Positions 18,908 to 28,212 are shown, numbered from the stretch's first letter. The stretch: DNA of 64,000 bases from Aliiruegeria sabulilitoris (GCF_001558155.1 NZ_LOAS01000007.1:62001-126000), one strand, 5' to 3'. Numbers and translations are program-made. Notes: generated from the letters alone by a model not told the origin.

Positions 18908-20845
18908 ATGAGCAGGATCGAATTCGAGCCGTGGGAACCCGAGGAAACCGTCGGAAAACTGTGGCACGCCTTTGCCAGCCGTCTGGATGCGCCGGAGGTG
19001 CATCATGGCGCCGCGGTTGACCTTTCGGAGGTCTCGGGGCGGCTGGCGGTCCTGTTCCGCGGATTGGGGGGCAGCCATTCGGTCGAGCTGCGCGCCGCTT
19101 CCGACGAAATCTCCCGCCACCGGCTGAGTTTCCTGCGTCGCCTGGGAACCGAGGTCGAGGCCACACCAAGGGCGAGTTTCGACGGCGAGATCCTCCGTCT
19201 TCCCGCGCGTCTGGCGGTGTTCCCGACGCGCGAGGCGAATGCGGCGCTCTATCTGTGGTTGACGGCGGCTGTGGCCCATGCGCCCGACCGGATCGCGGAG
19301 GACGATCCGCTGCGCTCGGACCTGCGCGCACTTATGGCGGCTCAGGCGATGGTCTCTGCCGCGCTGGAGAACGCGCCCGGCCTGCGCGATCTCTATGCGG
19401 CCCTGTGCGAGGGCACGCTCTATCAAAGACCGACTCCCATGTTGCCGGTTGTCGAAGCCCGCATTGAGGGGCTCCTGCGGCACATGCTGGGCGATCGGGC
19501 GGCTCTCTCGCCCGAGGTGAAGGCGCTGCAAGACGCCATGATCTCGGGGGAGCTTGTTTCCATTTCCGCACCGCGCGGTTACCGACCCTTCCGCCCCGTG
19601 CCCCTCTGGCCGGATCTGCGCGAGGTCGTCTTCTCGGCGGGGGACGAGGTGGAAACGCGCGAAACCGATGGTACCCCGGAAGAGGCGGGCGACAAGACAT
19701 TCCGTGCCCGCCGCCGGCAGGCAGATCAGGCCGAGCGGGCCGACAGCCTGATCCTGCACAAGTTCGAGGCGATCCTGAGCTGGGCGGAGTTCCTCAACCT
19801 CAATCGGCGTGTCGATGACGACGACAATGACGATGCGAAGAAGGCGGCGGAGGATCAGGACGAGATCGGCCTGGGGCAGATCTCCAAGGCGCCCGCGACG
19901 CGGCTGAAGCTGCATCTGGACCTCGCGCCGGAGGACGTGGACCGGGAGCGGCTCTCCGCGAAGCTGACCTATCCCGAATGGGACGCCCGCTCGGGCAGCT
20001 ACCTGCCGGACCATGTCCGTGTGCTGGCCAGCACCGCGGAAGCAGGGGAGGAATACGAGGACTACGCCAAAGACCCGCGCACAGCGCGACGGATCCGCTC
20101 GGTCAGGCGGCAGTTCGAAGCGCTGAGGCCGGGCAGGGTCGTGACCCGAGGGCATCTGGATGGCGACGCGCTCGACCTCGACGCCACCGTGCGGGCCCAG
20201 GTCGACTGGAAGGCGACCGGGCAGGGCACAGAACGGATCTGGACACAGACGCGGCCGGAGGCGCGTGATCTGGCGGTTTTGATCCTGCTCGACGTGTCCC
20301 GCTCCACCGAGAGCGCTGTTTCGGGGCGCGCGGTGATCGATATCGAACGCGAAGCGCTGGACGCGATGGCATGGGGGCTCGACGCCTGCGGCGACGATTT
20401 TGCCATCAATGCCTTCTCCTCGCTCAAGCGCCACCGCGTCTACGTGCAAAACTGCAAGCGTTTCGACGAACCTATGTCCCGCATCGTCGAGGAACGGATC
20501 GGCGGGTTGAAGCCCGGCTTTTACACCCGTCTCGGGGCGGCCATTCGGCACGCAAGCGCCGGGCTGGCCACGCAGGCCCGAAAACGCAAGCTGCTTCTGG
20601 TCATCACCGACGGCAAACCGAACGATCTGGACCATTACGAAGGCCGTCACGGGATCGAGGACACGCGCATGGCGGTGCGCGAAGCACGCCGCGCTGGTCA
20701 ATCGGTTTTTGGCGTCACGGTCGACAGGACTGCCAAGAGCTGGTTCCCGCGTCTTTTCGGGCAAGGCGGGTTCGAGGTCGTTGCCGACCCGGACAAGCTC
20801 ACCCAGGCGCTGCCGCAGATATACCGGCACCTGGTCGGAGCCTGA
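18908..20845 (+). CDS. norD: NorD, VWA-domain partner of NorQ
   Basis: A 645-residue cytoplasmic protein. The C-terminal third is a von Willebrand A domain with an intact MIDAS start (LLDVSRSTES near residue 460) and a late LLLVITDGKPNDLDHYEG. An acidic linker (DDDDNDDAKK) lies in the middle. NorD and NorQ form the NO reductase maturation complex. The ATG at 18908 (MSRIEFEPWEPEE) is preferred to a TTG at 18875 that lies inside norQ. Confidence 0.94.
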   Translation: MSRIEFEPWEPEETVGKLWHAFASRLDAPEVHHGAAVDLSEVSGRLAVLFRGLGGSHSVELRAASDEISRHRLSFLRRLGTEVEATPRASFDGEILRLPARLAVFPTREANAALYLWLTAAVAHAPDRIAEDDPLRSDLRALMAAQAMVSAALENAPGLRDLYAALCEGTLYQRPTPMLPVVEARIEGLLRHMLGDRAALSPEVKALQDAMISGELVSISAPRGYRPFRPVPLWPDLREVVFSAGDEVETRETDGTPEEAGDKTFRARRRQADQAERADSLILHKFEAILSWAEFLNLNRRVDDDDNDDAKKAAEDQDEIGLGQISKAPATRLKLHLDLAPEDVDRERLSAKLTYPEWDARSGSYLPDHVRVLASTAEAGEEYEDYAKDPRTARRIRSVRRQFEALRPGRVVTRGHLDGDALDLDATVRAQVDWKATGQGTERIWTQTRPEARDLAVLILLDVSRSTESAVSGRAVIDIEREALDAMAWGLDACGDDFAINAFSSLKRHRVYVQNCKRFDEPMSRIVEERIGGLKPGFYTRLGAAIRHASAGLATQARKRKLLLVITDGKPNDLDHYEGRHGIEDTRMAVREARRAGQSVFGVTVDRTAKSWFPRLFGQGGFEVVADPDKLTQALPQIYRHLVGA

Positions 20846-20847
20846 CC

Positions 20848-21417
20848 ATGACCGAAACGCAAGCCCGGACCGAGCCGCGCAATGCGCTGGACGAGCTTCC
20901 CGGCGAGCTTCTCATGTGGGTGCTCATCGTCAGCGAATTGCTGGTGTTCGGTGCCGGGCTTGCGGCCTTTCTGGGCGTGCGGATCTCCGATCCCTCCGGC
21001 TTCGCCGAGGCGCAGGACCACCTTCACCGTACCGGAGCCGCTCTCAATACGGTGGTTCTGATCACAAGCGGCTTCCTGGCCGCGCGCGCGGTTCATTTGC
21101 GGCGGAATGGACAGAGGGCCGTGGCCCGCAGGCACCTGATTGCCGCGATGCTGCTTGGCGGGATTTTCCTCTGGATCAAGGGGGGTGAATTTGCCGAGAA
21201 AGTCGCGCAGGGGATCGGGGTCGAAACCCATCCGTTCTTCATGTTCTACTATCTTCTGACCGGGTTTCATGCCGCGCATGTCGCCGCCGGAATCGTCATC
21301 CTCGGTCTTGTCGCGATCTGGGACGAGGCGCACACCATCGAGGTCGGCGCCGCTTTCTGGCACATGGTCGACCTGGTCTGGGTGCTGCTCTTCCCCGTCA
21401 TTTACCTGCTTGCGTGA
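20848..21417 (+). CDS. norE: NorE, cytochrome oxidase subunit III-like membrane protein
   Basis: A 189-residue protein with five predicted membrane helices and the heme-copper oxidase subunit III pattern (LPGELLMWVLIVSELLVFG, HPFFMFYYLLTGFHAAHVAAG, AAFWHMVDLVWVLLFPVIYLL). NorE supports full NO reductase activity in Paracoccus but is not part of the purified NorCB enzyme. Starts 2 bases after norD. A longer frame beginning at 20371 is inside norD and is not the start. Confidence 0.93.
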   Translation: MTETQARTEPRNALDELPGELLMWVLIVSELLVFGAGLAAFLGVRISDPSGFAEAQDHLHRTGAALNTVVLITSGFLAARAVHLRRNGQRAVARRHLIAAMLLGGIFLWIKGGEFAEKVAQGIGVETHPFFMFYYLLTGFHAAHVAAGIVILGLVAIWDEAHTIEVGAAFWHMVDLVWVLLFPVIYLLA

Positions 21418-21423
21418 GGTGCC

Positions 21424-21696
21424 ATGTCGATGAAATCACTTACACGCGCCTGGTTTGCCCTGATCCTCCTGAGCGGCGCCTCGGCGGCCAATGCCGTCAT
21501 GGTTTCCCGGAACGCGGTGCCCACCATCGCCGGCGTCGCCATCCTGTTGGTCGCCTGGATGAAGACGCGCGTGATCCTGTCGCGGTACCTTGGTCTCTGG
21601 CAGGCCCCGTCATGGAGAGCGGGCTTCAACGGGGTTCTTGGGGTCTACTGCCTGTTTTTGCTCGGGCTCTACGTGGTCCCGGTGCTCGCGAGCTGA
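21424..21696 (+). CDS. norF: NorF, small membrane accessory protein of NO reductase
   Basis: A 90-residue protein with three hydrophobic segments and the cytochrome oxidase subunit IV-like pattern (RNAVPTIAGVAILLVAWMKTRVIL, then FNGVLGVYCLFLLGLYV). It follows norE by 6 bases, the standard norEF arrangement, and is thought to assist NO reductase assembly or activity. Confidence 0.88.
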   Translation: MSMKSLTRAWFALILLSGASAANAVMVSRNAVPTIAGVAILLVAWMKTRVILSRYLGLWQAPSWRAGFNGVLGVYCLFLLGLYVVPVLAS

Positions 21697-21747
21697 CATC
21701 TTCTGCCGGGGAACAACGAATTTCGGGACGAGAAGGGAGAAATGAAG

Positions 21748-22131
21748 ATGCGTTGGCACATTCTCATCGGGGGCGCTGCGATTGCGTTCGGAACATTGAC
21801 TATCCTGTCCGGCGGTGCGGTGCTCTGGGGACCGGAGGCCGTTCGAGAGGGGGCGGGTGACATCGTTCTTCCCGTGCTCTGGTTCAACGCTCTTTCCGGA
21901 CCGGCATATGTGGCAGCCGGCGTGGGAATGGTCTTCCGGCGTGCCTGGGCCGTGACGCTTTCCCGCGTGATTGCCGTCGCGATTGCAATCGTGCTGGGCG
22001 TATTCGTTGCCCTGATCCTGGCAGGTTCTGCCTGGGAGGCACGCACGCTTGTGGCGATGCTCGTGCGGCTGGCCTTCTGGATCGTCGCGGCGCGGATCGC
22101 GTCTATCGCAAGAAACGAGATTGCCGGCTGA
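21748..22131 (+). CDS. Unknown four-helix membrane protein at the end of the nor operon
   Basis: A 127-residue, very hydrophobic protein with about four membrane segments and a short charged C-terminus. I do not recognise the family. ATG 21748 sits 8 bases after GGGAG; ATG 21742 is also possible. It lies 51 bases after norF in the same direction and converges on the Crp/Fnr gene, so it is probably the last gene of the nor transcript. Confidence 0.65.
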   Translation: MRWHILIGGAAIAFGTLTILSGGAVLWGPEAVREGAGDIVLPVLWFNALSGPAYVAAGVGMVFRRAWAVTLSRVIAVAIAIVLGVFVALILAGSAWEARTLVAMLVRLAFWIVAARIASIARNEIAG

Positions 22132-22196
22132 CCGGCGAGACCATTGGCCCGACAGAAGTTGCCCTGGCAGGCGCGCCGAGCTCCGGCAGGTCTGAT

Positions 22197-22898
22197 CTAC
22201 CTGTTCCAGGAGTCCGCGGGATCCGACATCGCAAACTTCCGCAGCTGTTCGATGTTCTCGATCGCCGCATCGTAACGGTTCACCTTGACCCCGAAGGTTC
22301 TGAGCTTGGCAAACGCCCGTGACAGGCTTTCCGGCTTCATTCCCAGACGACCGGCAATCAGCACCTTGTCATAAGGAAGCGTTACCACGCAGCTATTTTC
22401 GTCGCTGTCGGAGATTTCGAGCAGGAATTCCGCAAGGCGTTGGGCACCCGTCTGGGCCTTGAGTTGTTCGAGCTGATCGACGAGCGAATGGAGGTGGGTG
22501 AACGTGGAGGCAAGGATCGAAACGCTCACCTCCGGATCCTTCCGCATCGTTTCGAGCAATGCGCTGGTCGGGATCTGGAGGAGATGGCAATCCGTGACGG
22601 CCTCGGCGGAAACGGGGTATTTCTTGTTGCGGAAGGCAACGGCCTCGCCAAAACTTTCCCCCCTTGTGAAGACCGAAACGACCGTCTCGCCGCCGTTCGG
22701 CGCGACACGAAACAGTTTGACCCACCCGTCGATGACAATGTGGATAGACCGCGCGGTTTCTCCATGAAGGAACAGCGTTTCGCCACGTTCATGCCTGTGC
22801 CAGCTCGATTTCGCGATCAGTTGTTCGACATGCTCGTCTGGAAGGCTCTGCATCAACAAGGACTCGCGGGCGATATTTCTGCGTTTCTCGTAGGGCAA
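22197..22898 (-). CDS. Crp/Fnr family regulator, Dnr/NnrR-like (candidate NO regulator)
   Basis: A 233-residue regulator. The N-terminal cyclic-nucleotide-binding-like beta-roll (about residues 20-140) has no N-terminal Fnr-type cysteine cluster, so it is not an iron-sulfur oxygen sensor. The C-terminal winged helix-turn-helix reads LIAGRLGMKPESLSRAFAKLR, the form seen in Dnr/NnrR proteins that bind TTRAC-N4-GTYAA boxes. Its place next to nor fits control of the three NNR boxes in this window. The start is a TTG at 22898 with GAGGA about 9 bases upstream; ATG 22853 is an alternative without a ribosome site. No NNR box is visible before it. Confidence 0.87.
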   Translation of the reverse strand: MPYEKRRNIARESLLMQSLPDEHVEQLIAKSSWHRHERGETLFLHGETARSIHIVIDGWVKLFRVAPNGGETVVSVFTRGESFGEAVAFRNKKYPVSAEAVTDCHLLQIPTSALLETMRKDPEVSVSILASTFTHLHSLVDQLEQLKAQTGAQRLAEFLLEISDSDENSCVVTLPYDKVLIAGRLGMKPESLSRAFAKLRTFGVKVNRYDAAIENIEQLRKFAMSDPADSWNR

Positions 22899-23540
22899 GG
22901 GATCTGTCCTCGATTAGCTGGGAGGTTGCTGGAGGGAGCGTGGCTGATCTGGCAGCGTCCGGAGTGCCGTTCAGCAAATACCCAACTGCCTCGAGAGGTC
23001 AACGCTCATTCCGGCACCCGGCCTGCGTGCGGGGTGGCCATTGTCATGTAAGCCCTCGGGCGCGCGCCCTGCCATCCCCGGTGCAAATGACGGTGGCGAT
23101 GAAATGCATACATGGCAGGCGCCATTGATCGCCTGACAGGCGGCGCTCCGATATACGATGGCCGCTGCCTGTGCTTATCTATGCGCCCGGTCGCCGGGAT
23201 TTTCCGAAGCCTGCCGCACCGGCACCTGCAAGGACGGACAAGTCGCAAGACCGCGCCTGATACCCGTGCCGTTTGCCAGAAATGGCGAGAATTCCGCGCG
23301 TTGCATGAATGCGCGTTATGCCGACTTCGCAGCGTGCGCGAATTCGACGGGCCCACGAACCCTGAGTTCGCTGAGACGGGCAGACACCGGTAATTCGCTG
23401 CGGGTTGGAGAAATGGCGGCTTCCAAGCCGTGCAATGTGGCCGGCCCCCGTGGTGGCCTTTGCGATTTGAGTCCGTTTGCGGCAAGCTCGTGGATGTATC
23501 TCCTCCACGAACCGAAACCCAGGACAAACGACCAGAGAGA
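22899..23540. other. Long divergent intergenic region before the AraC gene
   Basis: About 640 bases between the Crp/Fnr start and the AraC start with no supported gene. A perfect small palindrome CGCCTGACAGGCG lies at 23130-23142 and could be an operator, though such GC-rich dyads occur by chance. Open frames across it run into the AraC gene in other frames and look like shadows. Confidence 0.45.
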
Positions 23541-24551
23541 ATGGCCAAGACAATACCGCTCATCCGTGCCGCCAATGTGTTGCCCTTGGTCCGCTTCCTT
23601 GAAGCCAACGGGGGCGACAGCATGCGTTACCTCGAAGGTGCCGACCTCGGGTACTGGTTCGCACTGGCGCCGATTGATCCAATTCCATTGCTCAATGCCA
23701 TCCAACTCTTGCGCGACATGTCCCGCTCGCACGGGGCGGATGTCGGCGCCGCTATCGTTTCACAGGCCAGCATCGGTGAGTTGGCTTTCATCGGGCATGT
23801 CGCGCTAGGGGCGCGAACGCCGGCAGAAGCCGTGCGACGCGTTGCGATCGCGCTTCCTTTGCACTGCAGTCACGAGTTGATCCGGGTCGAAGAGACCCGG
23901 AACGGCCTGACGATCCTCCATAAGCTGTCGGTCAGGATCGATCCCGAGGCACTGCACGCGGTCCACGTGCTCTTCTGTTCGATGGTGGCCCAGATCTGTC
24001 GATTCACGGGGCACCAGCCGCCGCTCATTCAACGCATCGAAGCCGAGCCGCATCCTGAATCCGGGCTGACCGCTCTCTCCACCCATTTCGGCGATGTCGT
24101 GACGCCAAGCGGCGATCACAGCCTGCGTATAATGCTCGACGCAAACGTGGCGCAAAACCCGTTTCGTGTGATCGCGCGAGACAGGCTCGCCAATGCTGCC
24201 GGTCGCTCCATTCCACCTCTCGCGGAGGATTTGAGCCTTGCGGCTTCTGTCCGACCGGTGATTGCCGCCATGCTCCATGGCGGCGAGCCCACGATAGAAC
24301 GGGTCGCGCGGGCCGGGGATATGAGCGTACGGACGTTGCAACGGCGGCTGTCGGAGGAAAACACGACGTTCTCGGGCGAGCTCGACCGGGTCCGGCGCCA
24401 TCTGGCCGTGTCGCTGCTGCAATCCCGGGAGCTTGAGCTCGCGGACCTTTCCGAACGCCTCGGCTATTCAAGCACATCGACCCTGTCGCGGGCGGTCCGC
24501 CGGCTTGTTGGAAACAGTCCGTCGGAAACCCGAACGGGCGCAGCTGGCTGA
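23541..24551 (+). CDS. AraC family regulator with N-terminal arabinose-binding-type domain
   Basis: A 336-residue regulator. Residues of about 20-205 form the large N-terminal sensor domain typical of the OruR/ArgR-like AraC group, and the C-terminal about 85 residues hold the two helix-turn-helix motifs (TIERVARAGDMSVRTLQRRLSEENTTF, then LADLSERLGYSSTSTLSRAVRRLVG). ATG 23541 follows AGAGAGA. A longer frame from 23430 has no ribosome site. It lies just upstream of the three exported-protein genes in the same direction and probably controls them. The effector is unknown. Confidence 0.88.
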   Translation: MAKTIPLIRAANVLPLVRFLEANGGDSMRYLEGADLGYWFALAPIDPIPLLNAIQLLRDMSRSHGADVGAAIVSQASIGELAFIGHVALGARTPAEAVRRVAIALPLHCSHELIRVEETRNGLTILHKLSVRIDPEALHAVHVLFCSMVAQICRFTGHQPPLIQRIEAEPHPESGLTALSTHFGDVVTPSGDHSLRIMLDANVAQNPFRVIARDRLANAAGRSIPPLAEDLSLAASVRPVIAAMLHGGEPTIERVARAGDMSVRTLQRRLSEENTTFSGELDRVRRHLAVSLLQSRELELADLSERLGYSSTSTLSRAVRRLVGNSPSETRTGAAG

Positions 24552-24648
24552 TCCGCACCGCAAAAAAAAGTGGCGCGCAAAGCAAAATCCGAACGACTTC
24601 GCCCCTGTATTCTCCGTGAAGGGAAAGCAGAACAGGAGCCGGATTGCG

Positions 24649-26184
24649 ATGCCCGGATATCGTTTTTTGAGTATTGTTGCACTCGTCGTGGCCACGTCGG
24701 CGTTTGCACAGCAGGATGGACCTGGCCCGATCCCACCGGAGCTGGGCAGGATCGCGGAGGAGTGGGCCTGCGCGCAGGCGCGCGAGACGCCGGGGTATTT
24801 CGCTTCGTTGAACGGGGCTGAAGTGAGCGATTCCGAGCGCAGTCAGCTCTATGCCTGCGCCAGTTTCCTGGGGGATATGGGGGGCGGGAACACCGTCCAT
24901 GCCTCCCCGAGCGCCGACAGCTATCAAGGCGTGCTCTTCATGAGCAACCGGCGGCCGGGGGAGCTCTACCTCACGGGGGGCAACAACCCGCCGCCGCAGG
25001 GGAAGGTTCCACCAGGCCCCTATGTTGCGCGGGTCGATGACACGACAGGACGGCAAATCTGGCGGACTTATCTCCAGAATGGCAATGTGAGCGGAGAATG
25101 GGTCGGGGCGGCCAACCTCAACATCCTGCCTGATGGCACCATTCCCATTGCGTTCGGAAATCACCTGGTGAAGCTCGACGGCGATACCGGTCGCATCCTG
25201 CAATACACAGCCCTGCCGACAGGTGCCGCGCCGCCAGAGGGAAGCAATTTCAAGCATTTGACCATTGCGCCAGACGGCACGCTGATCGTCAAGAACCAGA
25301 CCCGGGCGACGCCATGCGGTATCCAGGGAACATTGGCTGCCTTCCAATGCCCCGGTGGTGTGGCGGCCTCGCCCGGCTCGACCATCGTTGCTGTCGACCC
25401 GGAGAGTTTCGAGTTGCTGGACCAGATCGGCGTGCCGGAAAACACGGTCGTGCCGCACACGATCACGCGTTTGGACGGACGTATCGCGATCTATGCACCC
25501 TCGATCCTCAAAGCCTATCGGTTCTTCTGGGATTCCGAAACCAGGACCCTCTCGCAGGACCCGGACTGGACGACGCCCTATCTCGATCCGGGACAGACAA
25601 CAGGTGATGCACCCGCGATCCTCGGGGATTGGGTCCTGTTCCAGACAAACGGTCTGCCGACCACCAAGGCCGCTTCCTCGATTGCCGCGATCAACCAGCG
25701 CGACGCCACCCGGATCACGCGGATCTACCCGTTCGGGACGGAGCTGCCGACAGGCCAAAGCTGGGCGCCGCCGAAATCCGCCGTGGACGCCGAAAACGGC
25801 CTCGTTTTCTCCGCCGACCAGAACATGATGAAGATCGGCGCCGTCCGGCTCGATCAGGCGAGCGGCGAAATGGAAGTGGTCTGGACCCTCGACGGGGCGA
25901 CCACCGCGCTGCAGGCGCTTTACGGTCCCGCTGAAGCCCGTGTGCTCGGCACCGCGCGCGCCGCGCCTGGCACGACGGTGGAGCAGCTGAATCAGACCAA
26001 CGCACCGAGCTACACCCAGACGGCGCTATGGTTGAACGCTCTGACCGGGGAGGTGCTCGCCGAATCCGATCCGCTGCCGCCGATGGCTTTCAACACACTT
26101 CTGTCGTCGGGCTATGGCGGGCGGTTCTACTACATGCACGACCAGGGTTTCTACGTGCTCAAGGTCCTGCCCCAGCAGCCATGA
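24649..26184 (+). CDS. Exported beta-propeller-like protein of unknown function
   Basis: A 511-residue secreted protein with a clean signal peptide (about residues 1-20, ending TSAFAQ). The mature part has repeating strands reminiscent of PQQ/quinoprotein-type propellers, for example TGRQIWRTYL, KLDGDTGRILQY, TIVAVDPESFELLD and LNALTGEVLAE. I see no PQQ-ligand signature or heme motif, so an enzymatic role is not supported. Cysteines are few (one pair near residues 40 and 67, another near 224/232), likely disulfides. AGGAG lies about 10 bases before the ATG. The gene is 97 bases after the AraC gene and 37 bases before the next. Confidence 0.75.
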   Translation: MPGYRFLSIVALVVATSAFAQQDGPGPIPPELGRIAEEWACAQARETPGYFASLNGAEVSDSERSQLYACASFLGDMGGGNTVHASPSADSYQGVLFMSNRRPGELYLTGGNNPPPQGKVPPGPYVARVDDTTGRQIWRTYLQNGNVSGEWVGAANLNILPDGTIPIAFGNHLVKLDGDTGRILQYTALPTGAAPPEGSNFKHLTIAPDGTLIVKNQTRATPCGIQGTLAAFQCPGGVAASPGSTIVAVDPESFELLDQIGVPENTVVPHTITRLDGRIAIYAPSILKAYRFFWDSETRTLSQDPDWTTPYLDPGQTTGDAPAILGDWVLFQTNGLPTTKAASSIAAINQRDATRITRIYPFGTELPTGQSWAPPKSAVDAENGLVFSADQNMMKIGAVRLDQASGEMEVVWTLDGATTALQALYGPAEARVLGTARAAPGTTVEQLNQTNAPSYTQTALWLNALTGEVLAESDPLPPMAFNTLLSSGYGGRFYYMHDQGFYVLKVLPQQP

Positions 26185-26221
26185 AGTTGGCGATCGGACA
26201 TTCAGAACGAAGGGAAATAAA

Positions 26222-26911
26222 ATGTACTCTTTGAAAATGGCGGGTATAGCCGCGGCTTTGATCTGTCTTGCGGCTCCGCTGACCGCTCAGTCACCCAAGC
26301 CTGTGGAAGCGGTGACGATCTCCGACATACGCGGCATGCGGTTCTGCGAAGTGCTTTTGATCTTTGAGGATCGCGTGGAGATCTACAATACGTCTGCCTC
26401 CGCCGGTTGCCCCGAAGAGACCTGGGAGAAGCTCGACACGGCGGCCATTGCCGAGGACCATGGGGCGAAGGCGGCCCAGCTCAACGGTCCGCATTTCTGG
26501 ACAATGGATGCGCAGACGGTTGGTCTGGGCGCGGAGGCCGATTTCGGGGGGATCGCCGCCCGCTATGGCGCGACCCTGCCGCTTTCCGCACTTGGCGCCG
26601 GCAAGGGAGCCGATCCCTACAAGCCCTATACCAGCGCAAAGCTGCAGACATTCCTCTTCGAAGCCGGCAAGCCCGTCTATGAACTCGTCGATGCCGCGGG
26701 AAATACCTACATCCTGAATGCCTATGGCAATGAGGTGAAAGATGGCGATCCCGCGAACCTGGCCGAACAGCTCTCGCCCGCGGAAGGTTGGCACTTTCGA
26801 ACGCAGATCCTTGAACAGGACATGACGCTCGCAGGAACCGCCGATACGCCGGTCGACATGGTCGGGGACGATCTCCACCAATACTACACGCGACTGCGGG
26901 GGGACGAATGA
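26222..26911 (+). CDS. Exported protein of unknown function, 229 residues
   Basis: A signal peptide of about 22 residues (ending PLTAQ) precedes a domain I do not recognise. Two cysteines near the start of the mature part (RFCEVLL and SAGCPEE) could form a disulfide. The later FLFEAGKPVYELVDAAGNTYILNAYG stretch looks like a beta-rich ligand-binding fold. AGGGAAATAAA precedes the ATG. It overlaps the porin gene by 4 bases, so the two are translationally coupled. Confidence 0.72.
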   Translation: MYSLKMAGIAAALICLAAPLTAQSPKPVEAVTISDIRGMRFCEVLLIFEDRVEIYNTSASAGCPEETWEKLDTAAIAEDHGAKAAQLNGPHFWTMDAQTVGLGAEADFGGIAARYGATLPLSALGAGKGADPYKPYTSAKLQTFLFEAGKPVYELVDAAGNTYILNAYGNEVKDGDPANLAEQLSPAEGWHFRTQILEQDMTLAGTADTPVDMVGDDLHQYYTRLRGDE

Positions 26912-28212
26912 CGCGCCGCTGCAATATCGCGGGACGCGTGGCGCGATCCCTGCTGCTGCTCCACGCATGTCTCTGTGCAAGCGCGGTATCCGCTCAGGAT
27001 AGCACAGCGACATCAGGCACCTATTCGGGCTATGCGAGCGATGCAAAAAGCCTCGAAGGTGGAGATTCCGTCACCGAGGACTTGTCCCTCGACGATGTCG
27101 ATGTCGGCGGCGTGCTCGAATTCCCGAAGGTAGAAAGTGTCTTTCAGCCGTTCTTTGACTGGAAGAAGCGATTGAACGACCGTACCGGCCTGCAGCTTCA
27201 GTTCAGCTACCAAACGCTCTATCAGACCACCGATGATGAGAAGGCCCTGTATTCCGACGCATTCGCGGGCCGGGGACAGATCCAGGGCGCCTGGACGCTG
27301 CTGAACCGCGGCGGCGAGAACCCGGGCAAGCTCACGTTCCGGCTGGAGAACCGCTACAAGATCGGCAGCGAGATCCCGCCCAGCCAGTTCGGCTACCAGT
27401 TTGGCAGCGTCACGCCCTCCGGCACCGGCTTCAGTGATTTCGGCTCCGCCCTGACCGAGCTTGCCTGGCGGCAGACGTTGGCCGGGGGCAAGGTGAAGTT
27501 TATCATAGGCAAGATCAGTGCCATCTCATGGTACAACGTGCATGCGCTGTCCTCCTCCATGCGCGGCTTTCAGAACACTGCGTTGCAGAGTTCGCTTTCC
27601 AAGCCGGCGCCGGGCCGCGGGATCGGCGGTGGCATTGGTGTCGAACTCACGCCGAAATTCGTTGTGGTCGCCGGCATTCACGACGCCAATGCAAAAACGA
27701 CGGACAACCCGTTCGACACCATCGGAGAGAGCGAATTCTACCGCTCCGTGGAGTTCCGCTACTACCCGACCACGCCCGACCGATGGCGCTTCGACCAGGT
27801 CCGGTTGCAATTCTGGCAGCAAGACGCCCTCAGCGCGAAAGGAACGCCGGCCAGCCAAGGTATGACACTCTCCGCAAGCCGTTTGCTCAAGGATCGCTAC
27901 TTTGTCTTTGGCTTCGGCGGGATCTCCGACGGGGAGGCGACCCTGTTCAAAGCCGACGCGGCAGCAGGTCTTGGCGTTGCCATCGACACCCGCCACAGGG
28001 CGGCGCGCGATGCGCTTGGGGTCGGCCTCGCCTGGGGCCGTCCTTCCAATGAAAGGCTGCGAGAACAATACACTGGCGAAGTATTCTGGCGTTTCCAACT
28101 CATCGACCGCGTGGCCCTTACCCCGTCCTTTCAATACGTGAGGAACCCGGCAGCAAACCCGGACAGGGAAGATGCTTTCATTTTTGGATTGCGTACGCGG
28201 ATCACATTCTGA
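26908..28212 (+). CDS. OprB-like carbohydrate-selective porin family outer-membrane protein
   Basis: A 434-residue protein with a signal peptide (about residues 1-30) and an outer-membrane beta-barrel: alternating hydrophobic strands with many aromatic residues and a C-terminal Phe (GLRTRITF), the outer-membrane assembly signal. Conserved OprB-type segments include FFDWKKRLNDRTGLQLQFSY and the LTELAWRQTL/KVKFIIGKI region. OprB porins import sugars and other small solutes; the real solute here is unknown. It is the last gene of the AraC-linked cluster and its ATG overlaps the preceding stop. Confidence 0.8.
   Translation: MTRRCNIAGRVARSLLLLHACLCASAVSAQDSTATSGTYSGYASDAKSLEGGDSVTEDLSLDDVDVGGVLEFPKVESVFQPFFDWKKRLNDRTGLQLQFSYQTLYQTTDDEKALYSDAFAGRGQIQGAWTLLNRGGENPGKLTFRLENRYKIGSEIPPSQFGYQFGSVTPSGTGFSDFGSALTELAWRQTLAGGKVKFIIGKISAISWYNVHALSSSMRGFQNTALQSSLSKPAPGRGIGGGIGVELTPKFVVVAGIHDANAKTTDNPFDTIGESEFYRSVEFRYYPTTPDRWRFDQVRLQFWQQDALSAKGTPASQGMTLSASRLLKDRYFVFGFGGISDGEATLFKADAAAGLGVAIDTRHRAARDALGVGLAWGRPSNERLREQYTGEVFWRFQLIDRVALTPSFQYVRNPAANPDREDAFIFGLRTRITF

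Noticed and set aside
18878-20830. 650-codon minus-strand frame opposite norD
   Set aside because: norD has clear VWA and family features on the plus strand; the antisense frame has none and no ribosome site.
24433-24648. N-terminal extension of the exported propeller-like protein
   Set aside because: It overlaps the AraC gene, and the ATG at 24649 has AGGAG and is followed by a signal peptide.
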